A stretch of 64,000 nucleotides of DNA from NCBI GenBank assembly GCA_021307315.1, contig JAJSPD010000046.1:124001-188000 (forward strand). The letters run 5' to 3'. Shown here piece after piece: positions 32,600 through 43,251 of the stretch. Below the pieces are notes generated by a model. It was given only the letters and a program-made list of their open reading frames with translations, ran no database searches and had not been told where the DNA came from. The translations under genes were made by a program, and so were the position numbers. The DNA comes from Bisporella sp. PMI_857 (Eukaryota; Ascomycota; Leotiomycetes; Helotiales; Helotiaceae). The first letter of the stretch is position 1, and each line of letters opens with the position of its first letter.

Positions 32600-34850
32600 T
32601 TTACGAAACTATTAGAGCAAACGATAGATTTGGATTGCCTAATTTTTGGATTGTTAATAGCACCCCGTGCGCTAATTACTTGAATAGGAAAGAGTTGCTT
32701 AAGAGATGAAAGAAAGGTACCATCTGGATCTGTGACCAGAATAACTGTAGAACATATGTCAACGATATTATTGCGAATGTAGGTCTCCGTCAGGTGGATG
32801 AGCTTCCCCTGATTATCATGTCCCCGGCGAAATACTATCCTAGGTATGGGGCACAGCCTTATGCCGGCAGGAGTAAAGCATCGGGATCAGGAAGATAGCG
32901 AGATTCCAGCACTTTCTGCAGCAGTAATCCATGTGAAACAGCACACGGCGATGCCAGAGGTGGCTATTAAGCGAAAGAGTCTAAGTTTCTAGTTTATATC
33001 TGGTGTGTTGGTGTTGTAACCCAGGACTTTAGGGGGTTTAGGTTTAGGAGTTGCCGGCTCTTTTTTGTAGTGAAAAGTCTTTAAACCGCAGTAGTTACAT
33101 GCCTTTCACTTAAATAGGCTTTTCTACGTAGAATGCTGCTTAGAAATGTATCCATTCTTAAAAAGTTAAGGATATTATTTCGTTACAAGCGTGATTAAAT
33201 TTTCATTTATACTATATTTACCTTCTTAAAAACACCATTTAAAATAGAGCAAAGGATATGGGTCTTAAAATTAAATGTCAAATTTACAAATAAACAAAGA
33301 GTCATAACCGACGAGAAATATTTAGTTAACACAACAATTAACTGTCTTTTTTCTTTATATCATACTTAGCAAGCTAAAACTATTACTAAAGTGCAACTTT
33401 AGTGCTTCTTCAGCTTTCTTCTTACTCTTAGCAAAAAGTGCTATAATATCTCGGTGTTGTAATCCTTTTTATACATAGTGGGCTAGAAACACTAAAATGA
33501 ATTATAAACTTGGATATTTCGTAATACTAATACGAAAGTATCGGAAATCTTGTTGAAAATGAAATTTATTGGTTAAACAATCAGTTATTCTTGAAGCTTT
33601 CACTTTGTTTGTGTAAATTCAAGTACTGGCTTGTGCAGATATGGCACCCAAGTTCGTTTTACCTGGGGTCCTTTTTGTTGCGCAGGACCAATTTGTTTAT
33701 AATGCTTAATATAGTACACTGGTCGTTTATGTAAATATAATTTCTACTAATAAGCAATAATTTAATATATCCGAAGCACGAGAGGTAGAAAAGTGGCAAA
33801 TTCAAACAAGGGGAGACTCAAAAGGTAAGGAGTAGATGCTACATTGCAAAAACATCAACCACCTCTTTCTGAGAATCTTCTTCCTCACAGCACACTTGTA
33901 CTACTGTAACACGTAAAAATGGCTCATGCGGCCTTGCTTACTCTCTCACTGCCCTCCCAAAATATCTCCGAGTACAATTGAATTTGTCATCTAAGTCTCG
34001 TGCCACTTGGCATATTTTCCAAATCGATCACAAGATATTGCTCGTAAACTTATGACACTTGTTTTGCAGATGTCGCAAAGTACGCAATGTGAGGTGATTG
34101 TTTGTTGATATTGCTGAATTATGCATGTGATGTGCTTCTACTAGCTAAGCTTGTCGTTTAGCATCTTTTCGCAATTACATCATGCTAAGACATCTCCCAA
34201 CGGTCCAGACCTTACCAAGAGATCTCGACTCCATGATACAAGTACCAAGCGGTTTTGTGTTGGTAGAACGCTCCTGTTCTCTCCCCGTTTATTTGCCTTG
34301 CGGAGCTCGTTGCTTGCCTTGGATATGAATGTCATGGTAGTATTGTCACCGCCACATTATATATTCCCTTCTCCTGGTGAGCCACAAAGCAGAGAAAGAA
34401 GTCGACCCATTTTTTCGCCGATCATGATGCTGATTCGCAGATCGATTGCTAATGCTGGTAGAGCCAAGTCCTGTTGATTGGTGGGTTTGGATGCCACATC
34501 GGAACAGCGCGGACCCCACAATGACGTTCCAGCCACAGTTATGACGACCATACGTTTAAATGAGATCGATGCGTCCCAGGAGTGTAAAAAAAAACAAGTA
34601 AAGGAGTGATCTTACTTGCATATTACGATCCAACTGATATTTCCATACTTTTGTATGACACTTGGCGGCCAATAAAACCTGATAAATATGCGGGGCTGTG
34701 GGATACAAAAGCAAAGGCTGACGTTGTAGCGGAGAAGCTATGACGGAGAGCACTTTAATGCCCAAAGCGAAATTGAAGATTGAATTCTGAGACATATGGC
34801 ATTTTCAAAAACAGGTTCTTATCAGCTGTTCTATTCCTAATAAGATTTGC
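32600..34850. other. Long gene-free stretch, AT-rich in 32.95-33.8 kb
   Basis: No supported gene in 2.2 kb. About 32950-33800 is much richer in A and T than the flanks and full of TpA steps, like RIP-damaged repeat DNA; a short lysine-rich patch can be read on the minus strand near 33400-33480, but no element could be named. 34000-34850 is ordinary non-coding sequence and holds the promoter of the next gene. Confidence 0.45.
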
Positions 34851-34860
34851 CTCATAAGTG

Positions 34861-34870
34861 ATATAAAAAG
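34861..34870 (+). promoter_or_regulatory. TATA box of the repeat-protein gene
   Basis: ATATAAAAAG lies about 110 bases before the ATG at 34978, the right distance for a fungal TATA element with an 80-100 nt leader. The leader after it is pyrimidine-rich (CCCATCCTCTCATTC), typical of strongly expressed fungal genes. Confidence 0.6.
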
Positions 34871-34977
34871 GGACTATCCCATCCTCTCATTCTGCTCTCC
34901 ATCAAGCTTAGAACATTATTACTTTTAATCACCTTTCTGACATATCCAAACAAATACTCCAACACCAGTAATTCAAA

Positions 34978-36074
34978 ATGGCATCGATCGGAGATAAGAT
35001 CAAGCACGCTATTAGCGGAGATAAATCTACCACCCACCACACCACCACATCTGACAATGCCGCCCACAGCGTCACGGGAACAACTCACGGTATTCACGGT
35101 CCATCAAGCGGCCACACTGCTGGCGTTCCTCATTCTACCCACACTAGCGGCGCACCAGAAGGAACTTATGGTACACACAACTCAAGAACTGCCAATGCTT
35201 TGGATCCGCGTATCGACTCTGTAAGTAGATTCACTACCCTGCTAGTATCACCTACCTAGGATTCTTTCTAACTAGCATGTGCAAGGACCGAGATGGAAGC
35301 CACAATGTCGGCCACTCCACAGGTACTGGGGTAGGACACTCCACACACACTGGCACCACTGGTCTCGGTCACACTTCTGGAGCTCCAGAAGGGACTCACG
35401 GCACTCACAACTCTCGTCTTGCTAACGCTGCAGATCCCCGCATTGACTCTGTAAGTTACGCTTCTGACAGTTTGCACCATTATCAGCTAATGATGTTATA
35501 GGATCGTGATGGGAGCAAGACAGTTGGAACTGCTGGACACCACGGCGAGCCAGTACACCAAAGTAATCTTCTGAATAAAGCTGATCCAAGGGTCTCGACC
35601 GGCACCCATAACACCACGACTGGTTCCCACGGGAATCCATTGACGGGAAATACTGGCACCCATGGAGGTATTTCGCACTCCACGAACGCAGGGCCTCATA
35701 ATTCGAACGTCGCCAACAAGCTGGACCCAGCTGTTGACTCTGACCTTGATGGTCGGGGAAACCGTCATACCGGCGCTCACACCGGAGGCATCACTGGTCA
35801 TTCGGGCTCCCATGCTACTCCAGGTAGCGGAACAGCTCAAAACACTGCGGGTCCCCATAACAGCGATCTGCTCAACAAATTGGATCCCAGAGTAGATGTA
35901 AGTATTTAAATCTTCCGCTAGGAGTAGCCAGCTCAAGACGTTTTAATATTCTCGAAATATGTCTCTAGATTTTGCAATTCTGAGACATACTTTTGACTAC
36001 AATGCTAACTTCTAATTCTATAGTCTGATCTGAGCGGGGGTAAGACGTTAGGTCCAGACAAGACCTACACATAA
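34978..36074 (+). CDS. Hydrophilic His/Gly/Thr-rich repeat protein with exon-encoded repeats
   Basis: Four exons: 34978-35220, 35286-35450, 35502-35897 and 36024-36074, giving 284 aa. The protein starts MASIGDKIKHAISGDKS and is otherwise His, Gly, Ser, Thr and Asn-rich with no membrane segment or signal peptide. A motif of the form HNS-x2-AN-x2-DPR-x-DSD-x-DG recurs four or five times (NSRTANALDPRIDS, NSRLANAADPRIDS, NSNVANKLDPAVDS, NSDLLNKLDPRVD). All three introns are phase 0 and fall at the same point in the motif, just after DPR-x-D(S), so exons were evidently duplicated. Similar fungal proteins are often labelled cell-surface (Mas-like) or stress/hydrophilin-like; the function is not established. 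The TATA box and pyrimidine-rich leader suggest high, regulated expression. Confidence 0.82.
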
Positions 36075-38081
36075 ATTTGTGGATTTTCACCTAAAACATG
36101 ATGGGGCATGATGACTTTGTACTATACCAATTTGAAATACTACAATCCAGTCAATAAAATATGAATAATATTATTCAATTCACGTTTCTGGAAGGCGTTT
36201 TGATTTATTTTCTTGGCAATTCTGCGATGATTTATTGTCTAGCGAAGATCGTCGCAATATGCATGTTTCCAAAATATACCTGCCTATACACCTAAGGTAT
36301 AAGGAGCAGATTTTTAACCAGGCTTGCTTTGGTAAAAAGCAAGATCGTCGAACGTTTTAATTGTTTCACAGCTAAAGAAAAATTGACGAGCATATAATAA
36401 CGTGAACAAAGTTACTTTTCACCTTATCAGAAAGTGCCCATTATCAACCTTTCAATTGTAGTATAAGAATTGAGTGTCGGCGGCTTGTGCTAAAATTGGC
36501 TTAAAGTTGTAAAAACCATACTTTGAATTAGCGCTTACACAGCTTTCTTCTTTAATGTCAGGTACCGGGATATCATGTGATATGCGCAATAAGAGGCCTC
36601 AGTAAAGCTTAAGTACAGGGCTCGAAACGGAACGTAGTAGGAAAGGTATAGATTAGTCTTAGTATCAATTAGAGTTGATTTTTGTCACACCACTCTATCC
36701 GCCTTACATTTGAGGTTGATAAAATTGTGGCTTTGATTAACCGAGTAGGTGTTTTATGTATAATGAGGTTGGAAAAATGGAACAGATATGTCATGTATTT
36801 CTTAGGAGATGGGTCAAACTTGCCCTTGAGTTTGTTGCACTGGACAATTTGCGCAAAATCAGGCTTCTCCCTCGATCAGGACAAGAACTGCTAAGCGCAA
36901 AATGTAGTTTTTATTACTTGACATGGTGAGCCACTTCTGCTACGTGTTGGCTATGTTGGCAACAGTTGTTCCTATCGAGTGAAGCCCGCTGAGCTCTTTG
37001 GCATGCTATTCATACGTTGGTCCGAGACTGTCCTTTTCGAGATCTGCCTGATCCATAGCAATTACATCGACTCGGCTATTTCAATGTTGTGACAGAGGGC
37101 AAGCAGCTTCCCAGTGTTTTTCGCAACTGCGCAAGCCTTGCTCAATTTAGCTCGGGCAGGCGCTAGATACAATTCTTCGCTCAAGAAACGCTTTACCGAT
37201 TAACTAGTAAAGCTTCATACGATATTACTAAAACAAAATTATGTTTAACACGCACCCGCAGATTTAGTTTTACCAGCTGACATTGGCTGGATTAATAAAG
37301 TGGATTCGAGCCTTCTAATTACTTTTGTGCTCGGTATTGTTTGAGATGAACTGACGCACTCGAAGCTTGCTGTTGTGTACTTACTTTATGCAGCTTATTC
37401 GTGTGTGCTATGCTTTGCTGGGAAGGCTGTCAGCAATATTTTCTATAAGTCGAAAAGTGCAATAACAAATGACTCAAATTTCCTATTCTCGAAACATGTT
37501 CACGGTTTATCCTAGCGGCTTTTTTTCACCAGATTCGCTGCACATGGTGGAATTTCTTCGCGCTATCCTGATACAGCTTGGTCAAATTTTCGGACCATTT
37601 ATCAAATGCTCAAGAGACCGGACTACTGCCATCTCCTAGGCCCCGATTCAGAATATAAGAGAAGTTGGGACTCGGGCGATAAACTTCGTCGCTAAGAGTC
37701 TTGATTTTTCACGACTGTGCCTCACAATTGAAGACAATGGATCAGGCGAAGCCAGGCAAGCAAATCTTGTCACCAGTATTGATGATGGTGAGCTTTTTAG
37801 AGAAGAAGGACGGAAATTATTCGACTATATAAATAGCGACTCAAAGGGGATATTGATATGGTACAATACCTGCATTGACAAATTATCTGGCGGGCGGGGG
37901 TACAAGAGGCTGCAGGTCCTTCATTATCACATCTTTAAAAGTATGCGAACCTGTAAACCGTGTATTGCTCGAACTGTCCGCAATTATTCTTTCTACGCTA
38001 TAAAAAAATAATCTTCAAATACCCCAAGCACACCAATGTACTGCTAGACAGCCCGCGGTATGTTTCCAGCGAATAAACATC
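36075..38081. other. 2-kb intergenic gap
   Basis: No gene supported. 36075-36700 is AT-rich and includes the 3' UTR of the repeat-protein gene. The rest shows only scattered short frames. Confidence 0.5.
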
Positions 38082-38843
38082 TTATGCATATCCACATAAT
38101 GGATATTGCACGAAAAACTCACTATTGTACTCGCTCCAATCCGCCCCTTCCGTCAATAGTAGCTTTCCGCAGTGCCTAGCATGGCTGTACTCCATAACAT
38201 GCCAATCCATTGCTCCTCCTCTCTCCAAATGGCGTACTAGCTTCTTCCATGTATACAAGCAGTGCGTGATATGATACTCCCAAGTCACGTATCCATTGTC
38301 AACTTCTCCACCCTCCACCTTAGATCGAGGCACAAGTTCAGTACCATTGCCATCTAGTGACCACTTCCAGTCCTTAATAGCGAGAAACTCTTCGGTGAGC
38401 TCAGCATCGTAACATTCGCGGGGAAGCCAGGTGAATGATATCATATCAAGATGGCAGCCTTTAGCAATTGCTGTCGCGGCGTCTGGTCCACATGATTTTG
38501 CGTGCTTAGGTGGGTTTTTAGGTGATGGTAGCATTGCAAGTGCTTTTTCTCGTTCTTTCTGCAGATCGAGCGGCGTGGCTTTGGGAATCGTGTTACTCGC
38601 AATGCCTGAACTTGCTCTACATGAGGCCGTTCCAGAAAGGACAATTATAGTGGTGGCTAGGAAGATAAACACAGTTGAAACGGCAATCCAAGTGAAGCAT
38701 TGCTTGAGGAATCTGGCCTGCTCGGCAGCCGAAATTTGATGTGTTTGAGGCATTTGCGTTAGATTTTCCTTCTCATCATATGAGAACACCGGCGAGTCAG
38801 AGCAGTGTTCGTCTTCTGCTAATGTAGAATACGATTTGTGCAT
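38082..38843 (-). CDS. UstYa-like membrane oxidase-type protein with two HxxHC motifs (divergent)
   Basis: A single exon of 253 aa. Residues 1-49 are cytosolic-looking, one membrane helix lies at about 50-70, and the rest should face the secretory lumen. The C-terminal part has two H-x-x-H-C motifs, HITHC at 191-195 and HARHC at 221-225. That pair is the hallmark of the UstYa (DUF3328) family, which is thought to bind copper and oxidatively cyclise or hydroxylate peptides in ustiloxin-type RiPP pathways. The spacing between the pair is similar to canonical UstYa, but the flanks differ (no IDHC-x2-LRQ). A Cys-containing segment (SCGPDAATAIAKGCHLDM, FTWLPRECYD) is typical of a group of uncharacterised fungal single-pass proteins. 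Lies 1.2 kb from a canonical UstYa gene. Activity is inferred. Confidence 0.72.
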   Translation of the reverse strand: MHKSYSTLAEDEHCSDSPVFSYDEKENLTQMPQTHQISAAEQARFLKQCFTWIAVSTVFIFLATTIIVLSGTASCRASSGIASNTIPKATPLDLQKEREKALAMLPSPKNPPKHAKSCGPDAATAIAKGCHLDMISFTWLPRECYDAELTEEFLAIKDWKWSLDGNGTELVPRSKVEGGEVDNGYVTWEYHITHCLYTWKKLVRHLERGGAMDWHVMEYSHARHCGKLLLTEGADWSEYNSEFFVQYPLCGYA

Positions 38844-40031
38844 CCGGCCAGATAAAATTCCGGGGATAAAGCTACCGTAGGATTAGCCATTGATCATTGC
38901 CGAGAACAAAGCATTTACCTATTCATATTAGACATTGTGGGCTCGAATGGAGATGCTGTCCTTAGTCATAAGGGTATCGAGGAGAGCAATCTTCGATTTC
39001 TTGAGTTAGAAACTTTTACAATGAAGGGCCGACAAGCGATGGCAAAATAATCTACGGAGGAGGGCGGTTTCGAAACACAATCTCACACCCTTCTCACCGA
39101 TCTGGGATGTGGGCTGGTTCTATCGGACTTGTTTTGTTCTGTTTAGACCCATTCACATAAATATGACAAGGTGCGCATACGAGGTTCCCTCGGCTGATCC
39201 AATGATATCTTAATGCAAGACATCCAAAGGACTCGACATATTACATTGGATCACTCAAGCAGCCCCTACCAGAAAAAGGCCTCCTGTTTGTGGGATTCCG
39301 TTTGAGAACGCTTTATTGGGTAGATTTCAAAGCTTGAATACGGAAGGGGAACCCAAACCGAAGGTTTCTGCCAAGACTTACACCTAATCGCTTAAATCCT
39401 GCCTTCTTCATAGCATAGACCATCCACCAGGGCATAGTAGTGTATTCCGACACCCTGCAATGTAAAGCGAATTTTCTGAGATTTTCGAGTGAGGTATGAA
39501 TCGAATGAGCCGAATCTTCGCCTTTCTCATTCAAGCTTGGACAAGTTCTTCTTCATCTCATTCGAAGACTTGATTTTTCTGATTCAAAGTGGTGGCCGTA
39601 AGCCTACGGAATATTCGCGAGCATATAAATAGATTTAACGACAAGTTCAAGCTACTCTTCAAACAAAGTTTAGCTCTATCCACATTCATTCAAATTCAAG
39701 GTTCAATTTCTTAGTTTAATTCATTCACGGGCATTTTCCCCGATTCGTATTCAAAGAATCCAGTCATCAGCTCTAGCCGCAGGGCTTGTAAAAGCCTCAC
39801 AACGTCTCTTCCGGGGCGAGATGAAATATCGCTCGGCGATGAAAGTTCTCCTTGCACAGCTTTAGACTCCGAGACTAACGCCTGAACCCGCGTGTTTCTC
39901 GAGCTTACGAAAAGAGCACAATGGGCAGGATAATTGAACTTAAATAACTTTCAAAGCTCAGATCTATGCTGTTATATGTATCTAGAGCATGTATCCTTCA
40001 TATCAATCTATCTCTCAGAGCAATCAAAACC
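38844..40031. other. Intergenic gap between the two UstYa-type genes
   Basis: Promoter of the 38082-38843 gene and 3' side of the canonical UstYa gene. The 73-codon minus-strand frame at 39313-39534 shows no family feature. No other cluster gene (peptidase, methyltransferase, P450, flavin monooxygenase) is visible here. Confidence 0.5.
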
Positions 40032-41100
40032 TTAACTCTCCATAGTTTGTCCCTCATCTTTTGGCTTCGCCCTCAATTCAGCAACCGGATCCAAACCTGG
40101 CCAGCTCTCAATAGCATATCCGCTAGTATTATACTTCGCAGCCCAATCATGAATCTTCTGGAAATTCCTACATGTATAATGAACGGCAAATTTTGGCCGC
40201 CAGTCAGAGAGAAGAGGATTGAATCCTTCGGGGCGAGGAGCGTGCGTAATTGGTGTTACATCTGAGTGGCACATTATCACCTGACGGAGATAATCGATGC
40301 AGTGATCTAGGGGAGAACTCAGTATTTGAACCAAGGTGACTAAGGATAAAGATCCATACCAATATGGATTTGGTCCTGTCGGTCATCTGAGTTGTACCAG
40401 ATATTTGTCCCGTACACGATGTTTCGAATTGCGTTCAGGCAATGCAGCTACACGCGTGATGAGTAACTCAGTCATAGAATCGTGTTTCGATAACGTACTT
40501 GATGAAATACATCTAACTGGATTATTGGGGTTGAATCTATTTTCGATTTTGGCTGAGTTGGAAACTTCAAGGTTTTGTTCATCTCAGGAGTAAGAGCAAT
40601 CATGCCCACTGCGAATTGAATTAGATATGGCCTTCAGTACAAGGTTTGGCATACCATTCATCTGCTCATACCAGCGCATGTCTTTCTCTGGAGTTGGAGG
40701 TCCTTCATATGGTGTTACTGGATCTTTACGAGTTCCACCACCACTGATTTTGAAGACAACCTCTTCATATTCAATCGCTTCAGCAATTGGTTCTGTAACA
40801 TGATTAGAGGTAATGAACTATGATACATTTGGGATTCCTACCAAACTCCAAAGGTTTTAATACATCCACATCTTTGTGATAGAGCGGCGTAAATGTCCAA
40901 AATGTGGAAAGCCAGAGCGTTGCAATCAAAATATGTAGCAGAGCGAAGTTCGAATGAACTCGAAAAGTTGCTATTTCGTTCCTGGCACTTGGAGTTCTCG
41001 AGATGAGCCCTGTTTTGGACTCTTCATTCGAATCCAGTGTCTCTCGAGAGACTGAGCGTAACCTGCTTGGGTAGAAAGACCACATCACTGAAATTGACAT
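40032..41100 (-). CDS. UstYa family (DUF3328) oxidative-cyclisation protein, 5 exons
   Basis: Exons in gene order: 41100-40842, 40792-40655, 40608-40499, 40447-40360 and 40306-40032, giving 289 aa. A membrane helix lies at about 52-70 (FALLHILIATLWLSTFW). The DUF3328 body follows: AIEYEEVVF, then PYEGPPTPEKDMRW. The first metal motif is HQLHC at 168-172, split by the third intron. The second is HIDHC at 197-201, split by the fourth intron, followed by IDYLRQVIMCHSDVTPITH. The end motif is YTCRNFQKIHDWA. UstYa proteins catalyse ether or C-C macrocyclisation of precursor peptides in dikaritin biosynthesis (ustiloxin, phomopsin, asperipin) and act in the secretory pathway. It is divergent from a small secreted precursor gene 684 bases away, the usual arrangement for substrate and tailoring enzyme. 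An internal ATG at 41085 is an equally possible start. Confidence 0.88.
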
Positions 41101-41784
41101 AAGAAAACTCTACGACCATGAATATAACTTTACGAGTAAGTTCAGAGATATCGAGAGATTGGTAGGAAGAAGTCCTTCAACAGGTGTTTCTGTAGAACGA
41201 CGGAGTATTTCTTGAGTTATATCGCTAAGACGGGACGTTCTCGGCTGTGGAGAATGCTATGTGGGCAAGATACCAGACTCCTGGTCCATTCATTCTCAGA
41301 AATCAAGACCTTAAGCTTCCGAGCCCTCCAGCAGCTGAGATGATCATCAGACTTATCAATTCTCCCGGTTCCCATCATGCATCGTGATCTTCCATGCTAC
41401 CCTAGGATAGATATGTTATATTGTTAGCCTCTTCATGTAAAACCCGACAGGTCGCAGACCCATGATATCTGGTAGAGTACAATTTTCCTAATTATTCTTG
41501 GTTTGGTGATTGGAAAGCCACTAATAGGACGATACCAAGCAACACCCCACCGGACTGCGCTGTGTTAGGCATATTGTAAAAGTCATACCTGCACCGCACG
41601 TCACATGGTAGGCTTGATTTACAGAATACTCAGAGGCTATGACCAATATAGCTAGACATGACTCGGCAGGCGAAGGTTAGGTATATATAGATGTCAGCGG
41701 CCATGATAACAACGTTCTCAAGGCCGACTATCACCTACAGCATTCAATAATAGAAATCATCCATTCGAACTGTCTAACTTCGTC
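41101..41784. promoter_or_regulatory. Divergent promoter between UstYa and RiPP-precursor genes, TATA at 41681
   Basis: 684 bases separate the two start codons, so the genes probably share control elements. On the plus strand GTATATATAG at 41681-41690 lies about 100 bases before the precursor ATG, a good TATA box. No coding sequence is seen. Confidence 0.6.
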
Positions 41785-42203
41785 ATGCGCTTCGCCATTT
41801 TATCTCCTATTCTCGCTGTTTGCGTGACTCTAAGCACCGCAGCCCCAATCATAGCCGAAGACGTATGTCAGCCTTCTTTATACTCCTTTCCAAATCGCCG
41901 ACCTAGGTAATACGTTGACAGGTAATCATAACTGAGAATAGAACTCATGTTATTACAAGCGTGATGCGAATGGTGTCCTGGCAGGATATAAGCGCGATGC
42001 AGCTGGAGCTGAAATCCTCTGTGGAAAGGCCAAGAGAGAGGAGCTTCTTTCAGATGTAAGAATCTGCAACTTTGGGGGATAGAAAAAAGACAACCAATAA
42101 CCATCGACAGCTTGCGTGCTACTACAAGCGTAGCGCGGATGGCAGTCTCATCGGATACAAGCGCGATAACGCTGGCGGCGAGGTCCTCTGCGCTGCTTGG
42201 TAA
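41785..42203 (+). CDS. Candidate RiPP / Kex2-processed precursor peptide (two-repeat, KR-punctuated)
   Basis: Exons 41785-41862, 41942-42055 and 42111-42203 give 94 aa; both introns (79 and 55 nt) are phase 0. Exon 1 is a secretion signal (MRFAILSPILAVCVTLSTAA plus a short acidic tail). Exons 2 and 3 each encode one copy of a repeat: C-Y-Y-K-R, a short spacer, L-x-G-Y-K-R, then x-A-G-x-E-[IV]-L-C. KR pairs, the cut site of the Golgi protease Kex2, lie at 32-33, 43-44, 57-58, 70-71 and 81-82. Cys pairs are 29/53 and 67/91. Signal peptide plus KR-flanked repeats with conserved Tyr beside a UstYa gene is the make-up of dikaritin precursors. The core is not certain: the nonamers ending in GY before KR, or the CYY segments, are candidates. 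It could instead be a KR-processed secreted peptide with disulfides. It lacks the Trp-rich repeats of alpha-pheromones. Confidence 0.75.
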
Positions 42204-43175
42204 GGTGGAGGTCGGGGGTCGTGAACGCAATGGTTGAGTACCCGGACGTAGGAACAGGAGGTAGCGGCGGGAAGACTTTTTAGTGCTATCGCTCCTCTTT
42301 TTGGTAGAATTCCTGTCGTTACAATAAAATTTTGAGGGACTCCATAATTTTAACATAACTTAGCCCGCAAAGTGATTTTGGGTATTCTTTAAACTTCAAG
42401 GCCGCAATACCAGGTCCCCAGAAGAGACATTGTTCTCGTCTTTGAGGCGCAATGAACGGAAGGCCAAAGTGACAACCACCCAGCAACTCATTGTCCAATA
42501 TTGTGAAGGGAAGGTAATTGATGATCACCACTTAGTGGCACTTATCCCCGTTTGTATATGTATCATGAGATAACTTTTCGTGGAAGATTTTTAATTGACT
42601 GGGATAACGGATTAGCAAACGAGATTATATTTGGTGGGGCTTACGCAGAGAAAGGCCATGCACGGCAATATGTGCACGAAGCTATGATAATGGGCTGGAG
42701 ACAGGAATAGATGATGGTTATAAAGCAGGATATATAAATAGTCCTGACTCTGGAATGAAAACAAGCTGGTTAATTAGTTGTTCCTCCTTATCAATAAAGG
42801 ATCACCATGGCTTAAAAATCATAGACTTCTCCCCTGTCAAGACTTTAACTCAGCATGCATGAACCTCACCTCAGCGCGCTGCTCAATTCCCCGGCCAACT
42901 TGGAGTCAACTCTTTCGTTTGTGTGTATCTCCATACTTGCCCAAAACATTCTTGTTGAATGTGAAGAGATTGGATACGGCAGTATCTATGAAATATGCCA
43001 CTTCCTGGTTCCAAAATAGAAGCGGGAAGGTGAATATGAGGCTAACTCTTTATATTTAGGCTCGTCACCTAATAAACATACTCCTAAAATATTTGAATGC
43101 ATTGATGATCTTCCTTGCCTAGCATAAAGGAAACTGGAGAAATATCTGATGTTGGGTTGTGAGGAGTTCATGGCT
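42204..43175. other. Intergenic gap before the pogo-like transposon
   Basis: 3' UTR of the precursor gene, then about 900 bases with no supported gene. The 93-codon frame at 42778 has no recognisable feature. Confidence 0.5.
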
Positions 43176-43177
43176 TA

Positions 43178-43245
43178 ACGTAAGTCGTGGCGTAACGCGG
43201 CAAGTGGCGTAACGCGGCACTTTTTACGGCACCACCATACAATTA
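43178..43245 (+). repeat. Left terminal inverted repeat (68 bp)
   Basis: Matches the reverse complement of the right end, except that it has three fewer 17-bp subrepeats. It contains one full unit (CGGCAAGTGGCGTAACG form) plus partial units, then a GC-rich segment CGGCACCACCATACAATTA shared with the other end. Confidence 0.88.
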
Positions 43246-43251
43246 TATTAA

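Noticed and set aside
39313..39534. 73-aa minus-strand gene between the UstYa-type genes
   Set aside because: No signal peptide, motif or splice signals; likely chance.
41785..42203. Alpha-pheromone precursor
   Set aside because: It has a signal peptide and KR sites, but the repeats are Tyr/Cys-containing and lack the Trp-rich core of filamentous ascomycete alpha-factors; the UstYa neighbour favours a RiPP.
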